DNA of 64,000 nucleotides, taken from the NCBI GenBank assembly GCA_019973155.2, contig BPQB01000010.1, forward strand, positions 62,001-126,000, read 5' to 3'. The position numbers were made by a program, and so were the translations under genes. The notes beneath the pieces are model-generated. The model worked only from the letters and a program-made list of their open reading frames with translations, was not told the origin of the DNA and ran no database searches. Position 1 is the first letter of the stretch. Each line of letters begins with the position of its first letter. Shown in pieces: positions 1 to 12,741 of this stretch. The DNA comes from Phanerochaete sordida. Taxonomy: Eukaryota > Basidiomycota > Agaricomycetes > Polyporales > Phanerochaetaceae.

Positions 1-1
1 G

Positions 2-373
2 TCGTCCCCGTCGTGGACATACGAAGGAGAGCGAGAGAGTTACGCTGAAAGTAGCCTATGGGCGTCTACTTGCGGAGCCCCGAATCGTGCCCGACACGAT
101 TCTTCGTGCTCGTCCACGACGTCCAGAGATACCACACGCGGGCTCTCGTATGTAGCAGCTATGAAACGTTTTTATGCAAGCTCGATTTATTTTGGCTGGA
201 AGCTGAGACTAACTCTTCGCGGACTAGATTTTGAAACGTCCACGTTGCATAGCGTCGCACGCCGGGCCTTTCTACGCGAGTCTTGCTGCTGCCGCGGCGA
301 TACCAGGTCCGCCGCTGTCAAGGCCACACCGTACCCGCTTCATAGCAAAGACACACGTCATCCCATAAATTAA
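2..373 (+). CDS. possible 3' end of an upstream gene (partial, unrecognised)
   Basis: One frame is open from the window edge to a stop at 371-373. It is rich in Ser, Thr and Arg in its first 50 codons, which could be a disordered C-terminus. No motif was recognised, the real end could be earlier at a splice site near 150, and chance openness in GC-rich DNA is a fair alternative. It is listed only so that the edge is not left blank. Confidence 0.15.
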   Translation, partial: SSPSWTYEGERESYAESSLWASTCGAPNRARHDSSCSSTTSRDTTRGLSYVAAMKRFYASSIYFGWKLRLTLRGLDFETSTLHSVARRAFLRESCCCRGDTRSAAVKATPYPLHSKDTRHPIN

Positions 374-1025
374 CGGCCCATCACCTCGTTTTCGGTGAGA
401 GGCAGAATTCCCATCATTTGCAGCCGTTTGCTCACACTCGTCATAGATGTGACGGCCTCCCTTGCTGTGCTCACGACTGTGGTCTAGGCACAGCTCGTTG
501 TAACAGGTACTACGTAAGGACGTTCATAAGAAGCGAGGCAGAGTACTAACCTTGGGTCAAGGTCGCCTTCGACAGACAAATTGGTCGCAAGCAGCTCCTG
601 GCTTAACCTCGGAGACGGCTTGGCTCCTCAGCGCTGGTGGTCCAATGCTGCTGGAAGATCTACGATGTCTGCTCTGCAATTGCGAGCATCAGGTGCAAGC
701 GGAGGAAGGACAATACGAAAGCGATCCGGTGCACACGTGTGGAAGACGCCCATTACACATGTCCGCTGTTGTTCCCATCTCGGGCGTCCTGCGGGGCATA
801 ACTCTGGCTGAGGAACAGTATGGCCCAAAAACAATGCCTCGTGTTTGCCGGCCGTATCTCTGGTCCCTACCGCTCATCCCCTTGACCAGGATATACCCCT
901 TCATCTCGCTGACTCGTGTACCCAATCGCCCGTATCTCCTCTCCACAGTCTGTGAGCCCTCGGGGTAAGAGTGGTCGTCCTTCCGCACGACGCTGACGCA
1001 CTGACGCTGGTATGCGCTAGACGTC
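374..1025. other. intergenic, upstream of the Hsp70-like gene
   Basis: No frame here shows a recognisable motif or a convincing exon chain. The open frames on both strands are short and overlap one another. The stretch presumably holds the promoter and 5' leader of the Hsp70-like gene. Confidence 0.5.
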
Positions 1026-4000
1026 ATGCCTACGATGAAGCCTGGGGTCGGCACACGGAAGCCCTACGGCGGCCAGACGCGAAGTCTGGTACTTGCACTT
1101 GACGTTGGCACTACCTTCAGTGGTGTGTCATACGCTATCCTCGAACCTGGAGAGGTTCCGAAGATTCACGGAGTCACCAGGTGCGTGCTTTGACAGTCTG
1201 CGGTGTTCCCTCCATTTACGAGAATGTGGCGCTTTGCAGATTCCCGGGCCAGGAGCATGTAGCGGGCAACTCCAAAATCCCGTCGATCATCTATTACGAC
1301 CAGCATGGGAACATGAAGGCTGCAGGTGCAGAGGCGGACGGCGCATCTGTTCTGGCTCAGGCAGAGGACGAGGGTTGGACCAAAATCGAGCTGTACGTGC
1401 TGATCTCTCTGGTTCGGCTCCGTGGATTTACCCGTCCTAGCTTCAAGCTTCGTATGCGGCCAAAGACAATGTCACTGAAGATGAACGGAATGCGTCTGTC
1501 CCCTCTACCCCCAGGGAAGTCCGCCGTGGACGTATTCGGCGACTTCCTCTCGTACCTCTGGCGCTGCACTTCGTCATTCATTGTCGATACCCATGCAAAC
1601 GGCCACGCACTCTGGCGCGCGGTCGAGCACGACATCCAGTTTGTCCTGTCACATCCCAACGGCTGGGAGGGGGCCCAACAGACCAAGATGCGCAGAGCCG
1701 CAGTCATCGGCGGGCTGATCCCGGACACAGACGAGGGCAAGGCGCGGATAAGGTTCGTCACAGAAGGCGAAGCCAGCCTGCACGCCTGCGTACTGAATGG
1801 GCTCGCGGCCGATGTGCTCTCGGTAAGCCCCCGCCACATAATGATCTCTGGCGATCGTTAACCTGGCCTTCTCGAAGAATCCGTCTGGTCACGGATTCCT
1901 CGTCGCGGATGCGGGAGGAGGTACCCTTGATATCAGCTCGTACGCAATCCGCGGAACTTCTCCGCTTGTAATCGAGGAGATTGCGCCTCCAGACTGTACG
2001 TGTCTATCTTTGATTCTGTGGAGTTTGCACCTAATATCGGCTGTTTAGGTGTCTTCGCGGGCTCAGTATTCGTCTCACGCCGCGCACGGGGTTTCTTCGC
2101 TGAAAAGCTCAGGAGCTCCAAGTACGGCACGCCCGACTCATTGGACCATATCGCGAAGAGATTCGACGAGACGACGAAGCGACTCTTCAGGGACAGGGCC
2201 GAGCTGCAGTTTGTGCCATTCGGCAGTCCCCTTGACAAGGACCTGGGCGTTGGGATTCGTGGTGGCCAACTTCGCCTTACAGGGTATGGACTTCTAACAT
2301 CGATTCATCGGGGATCTTGCTGACAGAACGCAAACAGAGACGAAGTCGCGGCTCTTTTCGAGCCATCTGTTGAATCTGCTATCGCATCTATTCGGTCGCA
2401 AATACAAGCATCCTCCGGCCAAGTCAAGGTACGTAAACTACCTCTGTTTAATGGATTACGCTAAACGTAACCCCATAGAGCGTGTGGCTCGTAGGCGGTT
2501 TCGCTGCCAGCCCATGGCTGTTCAGCCAGCTGCAAGAGCGGCTTAGCCCGCTTGGGGTGTCGGTTAGTCGACCCGACAGCCAGACGTTAGTTCTGCCCCT
2601 CTGCTCCCGCAAGAGCTTCGTCTCATTTTGACGTAACAACTTTGCAGGTCGAAGGCCGTCGCAGACGGCGCAATTGGCTTCTATTGCGACCACCATGTCT
2701 CGGCGCGAGTCTCGAAGTTCATGTACGGCGTCGAATTCTTGCGAACCTTCGACCCCGACGACGAGGACCACCTGTCGAGGAAGCACCGGCTCTTCGAGCT
2801 GCCTTCCGGACCCAAACTGCTGCCTGACGCCTTCGACTGTATCCTTGCCAGGGTGCGTACCTCGTGCCCTTGCATTGTGCACAGCTGATGCTGGGGTCCA
2901 TACAGGGCGTTAGGGTGAAGGAGTCCACGGTGTTCAGCCGCAAGTACTGCACAGAAGTGACCAACCTATCGACGCTGTCCGTGTTTGAGGTGGAGATTTG
3001 GTGCTTCCGGGGAGGGGACGAGGTGCCGAAGTGGATTCTGCGCGGTGCAGGTAAGCCCACGCGATCTGTCTCGTATCGCCGAGCTGAATATGCTCATGAT
3101 GTCAGAGCACTTCTCGACTTTGTGCTACGTTCGCGCCGACTTGTCACCTCTTGCGGGAAGTGCTCAGTCTAAGGAGGGAACCGGTGGAAAGCAATACTGG
3201 ACCATCGTCTTCAGTATTGAGATTCAGTTCGGTCTCACGGAATTTAGGGCCAGGATTAAGTGGGTGGACCATGACGTAAGTGTCAACCGATGTGCTTTTC
3301 TTCCCTTAGTGATTGACCGATGTGCTGTTACAGAAACACGTTAAATAGTAAGTGCCCTAATGAATCTTCTATACTTATATTGACATTGGGCTGCTAGTGG
3401 CCCTGCTTCAATCGTGTACAACGAAAGTGGAACGAGGGCCGAAGAAGAGGACGACTTCCCTGATGACGACGGTACCATACCATACACTGCCTCTCGCTCT
3501 GCGTCAGGCCAGCCATCCACTCGGTCATCTCGAACACACTCGAGAAGTACCTCTCGCGCGGCTAGTGTCCCCCAATCGGTGAAGACCGTCAATGTCGATC
3601 TTCCGTCAGTCGCTTCGCGCTCATCAAGCCATCGAAACTCTTCCCACTCCTCTTCCTCATCCCGCTCCCCTGAGCTTGACAGGCACCACACGAGCCACTC
3701 TCGCGGAGTCGACCTGGAAAGCGTGCCCGAAAGCCGTCGCAGCTCGACGATCAGCGACAAGGTCAGAAGCCGCGACAGATCGTCAGTCCCCTCAGCGGCG
3801 GCAACTCCGAGGCCGGAGCGCATGTCAGAACGCGACCGTTCTGTCAACTTGTCCACGGAGAGCCGGATGAGCACTGCTACAGCTAGGCTGGGCGAGACGC
3901 TGACGTCCATATGGGGCACGCCGAGTATTGCGCCGTCTATCGCGCCGTCTGTGCGAGAGACCCCGCTTGGGTCTCCAAGGGGCGCGGCGGCGTCATTCTT

Positions 4001-6200
4001 CGAGAGTGCTCCTGGAGGACACGACCTCGACTATGTCTCCTTGCCGCCTGCCTCGAAGATGGCGACGCCAGGCGCCGCATCCAAGGTCGCGAGCCCGCCG
4101 CTTGCTTCTGGCGTTGCTACGCCTACTCCACGATCTATCGATCCGGAGGGGTTGTTCGATCCCGACGCGTCTGCTCAGATTCAAGCGGCAATGTCTCGAG
4201 CCGCGTCGAAGGTGCCTACGGCTGCGTCCTCGAAGGCGCCAACCGCTGTACCCTCAAAGGCTCCGTCGAAGGCTCCTACTGCTGCGCCCTCGAAGGCGCC
4301 CACTGCCGCCCAGTCGAAGGCGCCGACGGCCGCACCATCTAAGGCTCCTACAGCCGCGCCTTCGAAGGCACCTTCAGTCGCTCCCTCGAAAGCACCTTCA
4401 GTTGCGCCCTCGAAGGCTCCTTCCGTAGCCCCATCGAAAGCACCATCGGTCGCGCCCTCTAAAGCACCGTCGGTCGCGCCGTCTAAAGCACCGTCCGTTG
4501 CTCCATCCAAGGCGCCGTCCAAGGCACCCAGCCCGATTCCTACGCCCAAGGTCGCTACCCCTGCTGAGACGCCGAGGGCAGCAAACACTCCTGGTGCTAC
4601 GACACCGAGAGCTTCCCTCGAGCCGCCTGCCGGAGTCTCCAAGGCTCCTTCTCCCGTCCCCACGCCGAAGCAGCCAGAGGCTCCTCTACCTACCGAGTCC
4701 AAGGTGCCCACGCCTGCTGCCTCGAAAGCACCATCTAAAGCCCCGACGCCTAGGGCCTCGAAGGCTCCGACCCCGACTGCCGTGTCGAAAGCCCCGTCGA
4801 AGGCTCCATCCATGGCTCCGTCGAAAGCACCTTCTCCTAGGCCCGAGGCCGCTGAGCTCCCTGAGCCGGTACCAGCCGTTGAAGCCCCGCCTCCAGCGCC
4901 AGAGCTTCCCAGGGACCCGAACGACGATTCTGTGGTCCCGCCCATGCCAGAGGAGCCTCTCGTAGCACCGATCGACACTGGTGCCCCCGAGCCCGCGGAT
5001 GCATGGGGCTTCGACGCCAGCGCAACGAAGTCTGCGACTGAGCACGGCCTCGATGACCTCTGGGAGGGCGAGGGCAAGGCACCCGGCTTCAGCGACTTCC
5101 TGACGTCGGGCAACAACTGGAGCAAGACCGCATCAGCGACGTCGACGTCGAAGCGGAACTCGGCCTTCGGCGCTGCGGGTGCAGGCTCTGGCTGGGGTGT
5201 CGGCGGCTGGGGCGCACAGGCCAACGAATGGGGTGCGACAGCCATGAATGCGGCGAAGAGCGCCAAGGAGGCGGCTTCGAGCGGCGGCTGGGGCCTCGGC
5301 TCACTCACCAACAGCTTCGGCCTCAATCTTGGAGGCGGAGAGGACGCCCCCTCTGGCGTTGCTTCACCTGGACCTGACCCAATCCCCGGAGGTTTCGAGC
5401 TCGAGAAGGTGAAGCCCCGGGAGCTGCATGTCGACCTCCCGCCTGCGACCTCCGAGCCGAAGTCGACCGGCCCTTCCACCCCGGCGACTCCTGGCGGATC
5501 GAAGAGGCAGAAGCGAGCCGCCAAGAAGGCTGAAGAGGATGCTGCTGCGGCCGCTGTCCAACAGGCACAGGACAAAGCCGATGCCGAGGCATTGGCAGCG
5601 AAGGAGGCCGAGGAAGCCGCAGCGGCAGAGGCTGCGAAGCAAGCTGAGGCAGAGGCTGCCGCGAAGGCTGCAGACGAGGCCGCAAGCCAGGCTGCCGCTG
5701 AACCCGAAGCCGCTCCACCTGCCGCACCCGAGCAAGCAGAAGTTGCGCCCGCCGCAGAGGAACCAGCTTCGGCTGAAGCTGCACCTCCAGCCGAAGAGGC
5801 CGCCCCTCCAGCACCAGAGCCTGCTGCGCCAGAACCTGACGCCGTTGCGGAGCCTGAGGCTGCCGCTGCGGCCAGTGAGGCGGCGGAGGTCCCAGAGGAG
5901 GGTGCAGCTGCGCCTGTCGAAGAGGCGGTAACAGAGGCTCCTGCGGAACCGCCAAGCGCGGAGGTTGCAACGTCCGCGGAGGAGCCAGCGAAGGCGGAGG
6001 AGAACGCGGACGACGACGCGGGTGGCGATGCTGAGGGAGAGGACGACGCAGGTGACAAGACCGAAGCTGAGGAGGGTGCGCAGGGCAAGAAGAAGAAGGG
6101 AAAGGCCAACGCGCAAGACATGTCGCGCACTACGTCGAACGCCAGCGGCGGAGGTGGAAAGGGCAAGGGCAAAGCTAAGAACAAAAGCAAGAAGAAGTAG
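1026..6200 (+). CDS. HSPA12-like Hsp70-family ATPase fused to a long low-complexity tail
   Basis: Twelve exons keep one frame: 1026-1180, 1240-1392, 1441-1822, 1878-1995, 2049-2283, 2338-2428, 2479-2585, 2648-2852, 2906-3050, 3106-3275, 3334-3347 and 3398-6200, giving 1,525 residues. The first ~600 residues are an actin-fold ATPase. They carry the phosphate-1 motif LALDVGTTFSGVSYAIL near residue 24, the phosphate-2 motif VADAGGGTLD in exon 4, and the adenosine-type motif VWLVGGFAASPW in exon 7. This divergent fungal Hsp70 branch lacks the normal substrate-binding domain, and from memory its members usually stop soon after a GPAxIVY-type end. Such an end is seen here at the start of exon 12. 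The remaining ~920 residues are Ser/Pro/Ala-rich with APSKAP repeats, then a Glu/Ala-rich coiled-coil-like part and a Lys-rich end. Substrate and cellular role are unknown. The ATPase assignment is firm; the tail belongs to the same frame without a stop. Confidence 0.85.
4216..4530 (+). repeat. coding tandem repeat, 24-nt period (APSKAPSV/APSKAPTA)
   Basis: Within exon 12 of the Hsp70-like gene the protein repeats an eight-residue unit, APSKAPSV or APSKAPTA, about ten times without interruption. Looser SKAP units continue to about 4850. The DNA copies differ at third positions (aaggcg, aaagca, aaggct), so the array is kept at the protein level or is old, not a recent DNA slippage. Confidence 0.9.
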
Positions 6201-6552
6201 TCTTGGGCAATTGGTAGTGCTGTCATCAAGGCGCTGGTCGCCTTCACGTCTCGTCCTCTCATGGTAGAACATGCATACTCTCCGCTTTCTGCACAACATC
6301 TGTACTTACATTCTTGTTGTATGTTCATGCGTTATGGATTACCTTGTAATTGTCCGGCTTCTGAGTCGAAACAAGTGCAGTGTAACGACGTGCTGTAGCG
6401 TTTGTAGCCCAGCTTCTTCGGTCGACGCCATAAAGTCGCTCAGCGGTGGTGATTAAAAGATCCAGATTGTAAGTGAGATAGTACTAGATACGACGCATTG
6501 TCCGCCAATGAGCTCATTGTTGGACGTGAAGCCAGGATCAGTGGACGTAACG
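6201..6552. other. convergent 3' intergenic region
   Basis: This lies between two converging genes and is AT-richer than its flanks. It should hold both 3' untranslated regions. No gene was seen. Confidence 0.5.
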
Positions 6553-8721
6553 TCATCGGCGGCCACCCGCCAAGGCTTTGCCCAATACTGATGGGGCCTG
6601 CTCGCCAGGCTTGACCGGAGAAAGCTCTAACGGAATGTTGAGACCTCCGTCAGTTCCCTGAGCCACACATTAGCACATCTGTCCTAGCAAAGACACAGGG
6701 CGGCGCAGAAAACTTACGCTAGAGAACGACTTGAAGTCGAATGGTGGCGCTACATCTGCGCTGTTGAAGATATTGATCTTCCGTTTCTTCTTCTTCTGCA
6801 CCGCCAACCCCTCGCCGGAATCGCTCTCTGGCAACCGTGGTGGACTGGCCTCGCGAGCCTTGCCTTTCGCCTTCGATGCAGGCGCAGCTTCCTTCTTCTT
6901 TGTCGCGGGCTTGGAGAGCGGTACGTCGTCCGAGTCGCTCCCTGCAGCGACCTTCTTGCCCTTCTTCTTCGGCCGCTGGCTGTCCAAGGCGGTGTCGTCC
7001 TTGCCGTTTGCCTTTCGTTTGCCCTTCTTCCCGCTAGAAGAGGCTGGAGCTTCCTCCTGCACGTCGTCAGGTTCGGGTGACGGCGGTTTCTGCTTCTTCG
7101 GTCGACCTCGCGGCTTCTTCGCAGGCTCGGAGCTCGCTATAGCTTTGCCCTTACCTTTGCTCTTCGGAGGAGGCTGCGCATCCTCGACCTCGTCCTCCTC
7201 GCCGAAACCGTCAAACTCGAAGTTGGAAGGCTCAGGCTCCTTCCGCGAATGGGAGGACTCGCCGACAAGTTCGATGTCAGAGTCGGAGCCGTCCCTTGCA
7301 GCAGGCTGAGGAGCTTTCTTCTTGACAGGCCGAGGTTTTGGCTTGTTTGCGGGTTTGGCAGGAGGAGGAGGAGGAGGAGGCGGGGTGGGTGAAGAGTGAA
7401 TGTGGTCGTCGACCAGCTGGACATCGTCGTCGAACTCTTCTACCGTGGACTTCTGCTTATCATTTTAGCACGCCGCACGCATTTAGAGGCCTGATCTCGC
7501 CGTACCTTCTTCTGCTTCGGCGATGCGGGAACCTTCGAGCTGCTGGCCTTAGGTTTAGAGCCCAGTTTCGCGACCTTCTCCTCAGCTTCGGCAAGCTTGC
7601 GCTGAAGTTCCTCGACGTCGGTGTCGCGCTCGTCGAGTTCTTTGTTGGCTTCATCGAGAGCCCTCTGGGCTAAGTTATCAGTAGGAAGGTCGATTCACAG
7701 ACATTGCGATGCTGGACGTACTGCATGGTCATCAAGCGACGCCTTGTACTGCTGGATCCTCGTCTGGTATTTGGCCTTGAGCTGCGTCTGCGCTTCTTCT
7801 GCTTCAGCCAGACGCTGCTCATAGTCCTTGACTTGGATGTCAAGTTCAATCTTGCGCTTCCTGATAGTCTCCAGCTCCTCGCCTTCACGGTTCTCCATAT
7901 TTCTCCACTTCTCGAGCTGCCGGAGAAGATCTTTGTTCTTTGCCTGCATCTCGCTGTACTTCTCTTGGAGTTCCGCAAGGCTCGACTTCAGCCCCTCGAC
8001 TTGCAGGGTGGTACGTTCCAGATCGACGCCGCCGCTACTAGACGATGCCAAGAGTGCAGCATGGTCCTTGCGCAGTGTGGCAAGTGTTTTCTAAACATAA
8101 TGGAGCAGCACTGTGAGACCCAGCGGTGCACACGAGCAGCGCTACTGGACGTGCCTCTAATTGATTCTTCGCTTGAATTGCGTCCTCCAGCTTCTCGTCT
8201 CGCTCCTCCGCCTCTTTACGTAGTTCCTCCACGGTACCCTCAAGAGTGGCAATGTCGTCCTGCTGTCGTCTGTCCTTCTCTCCGATCTCTAGCGTGAGCT
8301 CTTGCAAGCGATTCTCCAACTCTGCCTCTCTCGCCTGGAACTGTCCAATCTGGAAGTCCCTCTGAAGCCTGGCTAGTCTCTCCAGTCGCATGTCTTCTTT
8401 CAGCTTGAAAGCGGTCGTCTTCTCCTTCTCCAGGTCTACGACCGCACGCAGGTGTGCTATTCGCCACAGGCTCTGCAAAGAGTCGCAGCCTTCCTTCCAC
8501 TCCGCTTGCTCCGCCTTGTGTTGCTCCTGCTCTCGCTGGACGGCTGCCTCCGTCTTGGCCTTCTCAGCGGTGACATCGGCCCTGAGCTTCGTGATTGTCT
8601 GCTCTAGCGACCGGTTCTTGGTCACAAGCTCGTCAATGTTGGACTGCTGCTTGGCCACCATGGCCTCAAGCGGTGCCGAGGACGGTGCTATGCGAATTGG
8701 CGTGGGTGCTTTGCGGAACAT
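6553..8721 (-). CDS. large coiled-coil protein with basic, low-complexity C-terminus
   Basis: The first in-frame ATG is at 8721 (MFRKAPTPIRIAPSS). The N-terminal half is almost continuous heptad-type coiled coil rich in Glu, Lys, Gln and Leu. After about residue 370 come a proline run (PPPPPPPP, encoded by a GGA-type repeat near 7367-7384), acidic patches, and many Lys-rich segments (KKKGKK, KKKKRK) that look like nuclear localisation signals. The last exon, reached by an intron from 6715 to about 6656, ends GGLNIPLELSPVK then a short tail and stop at 6553. An internal intron at 8091-8154 appears to use a GC donor; a weak GT donor 9 nt further in is an alternative. I do not recognise the family. 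A nuclear structural or chromosome-associated role is only inferred from composition. Confidence 0.7.
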
Positions 8722-8924
8722 GCGCGTGTCTATCTTCGATGCCGGGTATCCAGAGAAGCAAATGTGCAAGTGTAAATTAGGATATATCAGCCTCTTCTGC
8801 GCAGCGTAGAAAGCGCAGTAAGGGAGGGAGGGGAAGGAGGTAACGGTGGGTGAGGCCAGAGCACGCGGCGAACACGCGCGAATCCACCGCGTCGAGGCAC
8901 GTGACTTGCTTTCCTCCCACCGCC
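8722..8924. promoter_or_regulatory. shared divergent promoter region
   Basis: The start codons of the minus-strand coiled-coil gene and the plus-strand Gly/Met-rich gene are 203 bp apart, so both promoters and 5' leaders must fit here. A GGAGGGAGGGGAAGG purine run lies near 8823. No clear TATA box was seen. Confidence 0.45.
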
Positions 8925-9841
8925 ATGTCGCCCACCAGAGGACCAGTGCGGGACGTCAAAGTCCACGTTCCGCGGCATAACTCCCAGCGTATAGGGCCCC
9001 GAACGGTCACACATGTCGAGAATATTGCGAAGAAGCAGAAGAAGAGGACGGATGTGAGGCAGACCGCATATGAGTCCACAAGTATCATGGCTCAGGCCAT
9101 TGTGAGTCGATGAACATATTATTCATAGCAGAGCATAACCAAGATTTCTTTGATCGCTCAAGGAAAGTGCATCTGACTGGAACTCGCTTCTTATGACTGC
9201 GAGAGCTGAGCGAGGACCACAGTGGGATATTGGAACGCAACAGTAAGCCTCCGCTGAACATCCGGAGTTGCGTCACGCTAATATTCTATAGGTTCCTGGT
9301 GGAGCAGTTCTCTGACCTATACTACGACCCGTCACCATTACGCGAGTACGAGAAGGAAGGAAAGGATGAGGAAGCCGAAGCGTCGCAGAAGATGGAGCGG
9401 CAGTCCATGCCCCCACCGGAGCTCTCACCACAGATGCGCCGCAACCCACACTCGGGCCAGGGGCCGTCGTCTATGGCTTTCAACTCCCCGCGACATCCGC
9501 AGCAGATGCAGCCCAACATGCCTTTCGCGAACATGGCTGCTGTCCCTCCCGGGCAGTTCTACGGCAACGGTGACATGGGTCCTGGTCCGTCGCCGATGCG
9601 GATGAACACCATGGGCATGCCTGTCGACCCTATGGGAGGTATGGGCGGGATGGGAGGCATGAACCCGATGGCCAGTATGGGCGGAATGGGAGGGATGCCT
9701 GGGATGCCTGGGATGGGTGGTATGGGTGGTATGGGTATGCCCGGAGGGATGGGCATGGCTTCTCCAGACCTTCGGCGGGGGATGCGCCCTCGTGGGATGA
9801 GTATGGGCATGGGTGATGATGGATTCGGAGGTCTTCACTAG
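8925..9841 (+). CDS. Gly/Met-rich low-complexity protein, unknown function
   Basis: Three exons (8925-9101, 9163-9242, 9292-9841) keep frame and give 268 residues. The N-terminal third is basic and likely folded, with a KKQKKR cluster. A middle segment reads QFLVEQFSDLYYDPSPLREYE. The last ~90 residues are an MGG repeat (for example GGMGGMG) ending GMRPRGMSMGMGDDGFGGLH. The first intron ends with an AAG acceptor, which is slightly unusual but gives the only open exon 2. The repeat resembles Gly/Met-rich tails seen in some RNA-binding and chaperone proteins, but no domain supports such a role. It is divergent from the coiled-coil gene. Confidence 0.7.
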
Positions 9842-10560
9842 CAGGACTGTGAGTGTGTACCTGATACCTCTGCTGGCGCACTTGACGTGTCTGTATTTCT
9901 TAGAGCTTATTGTTGTAATGATATTTCGGACTTTCTAGGATATGGAGCATACCCCCACATCTTCTTTAGCTGCCCTACGGACCTCGCGTCTGCTCTCGTG
10001 ACCGAGGTCTCTTCAATGCACTGGACCAGAGCCCGTGCTGCAGAGCTGTCTTTCGAGTTGGGGAAGCGCAAGAGCACGATGCGACCCCTGTTAAGAGGAT
10101 AGTCAACCTAAACACATTCCAGCAGACTTTGATTTTGGCGTGACTATCTCGTACAATTGCCCCGCCCAGTGTAGCTTTCTTTGCACACAAGCCCGTCTGC
10201 GCACCTTCCGACCCAGACCTCCATCCGCGGCCTCAATTACACAAGCGCCCATAAACGCGGCGGACGTGACCGCGAATTTCACTCTCAGGCCGGCTCTACG
10301 ACCGTTCTTTCTCATGAAGCCGAGCAGCAGGGAGACCTAAACTGAGAGCCATCGCACTATCGTCTATGATCAGTGCCAGATTGAGCAGGGCTGCGCTCGG
10401 GCGAGCCCCATTGCTCGTGAAACACCTGACCGATCCCACACCGCGCGTGCTTCCCCAAGTGCTCTGGCCCAGCCGCACCCGACTCGCCCTCCGACCACCA
10501 CCACGCCCTCGCCAGCACTCTACACTCGCACACGCACCCAGCACCCGCGCCGACAGCAGC
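9842..10560. other. intergenic, possible mitochondrial leader of the iminopeptidase
   Basis: The 3' untranslated region of the Gly/Met-rich gene and the 5' region of the iminopeptidase lie here. An in-frame upstream ATG at 10366 would add 65 Arg/Ala/Pro-rich residues to the iminopeptidase, resembling a mitochondrial presequence. This could be a real alternative start or a leader. Confidence 0.4.
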
Positions 10561-12252
<1,692 letters not shown>

Positions 12253-12741
12253 GTGGCAACTTCGAAATCGGTTCTGTGAGGGGTCTGAGGGTCACTGGAG
12301 ATGCCTGAGCTAGTCGCGTGTAGCATAAAGAAGTCTATTTGTACGCATACACGAAGCAAATGAGCTGTGTCGTCGAGGGGATAGCCATTGTCCGCACGTC
12401 GACAAGACTCAACTCGACCGAAGAGCGTTGGGCGCCAAACAAGACCAAATACTAGCGGGAGTGCACTGGCCACGCGCAAAAGATGGACAAGGCCGCCAGG
12501 GTGGATGTGCATTGCACACACCCACACTCCCAGCCTTTCTCCGAACTATCATCAGCACACGACCTCTGCGCGAGGCCCCCCTCTCTAATCTCATCGCCGC
12601 AGAGCTTTGCATGATAACCTGTACCAACTCTCGCATCATATCCGAACTATCAGACGCGTTGCACCACAACCACACCTGTACATCGTCCCCAGACTTCCAA
12701 ACAGGGCACACCAAATCTAGACGAGCAGACACGAGGAGTAC
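12253..12741. other. intergenic between iminopeptidase and SUN gene
   Basis: Only short overlapping frames are present. The region presumably holds the 3' end of one transcript and the promoter and leader of the next. Confidence 0.5.

Noticed and set aside
4181..6328. 715-codon open frame antisense to the Hsp70 tail
   Set aside because: It mirrors the Ala/Ser/Pro-rich codons of the sense strand; its Ala/Gly/Ser-rich translation is the expected shadow of the GC-rich repeat.
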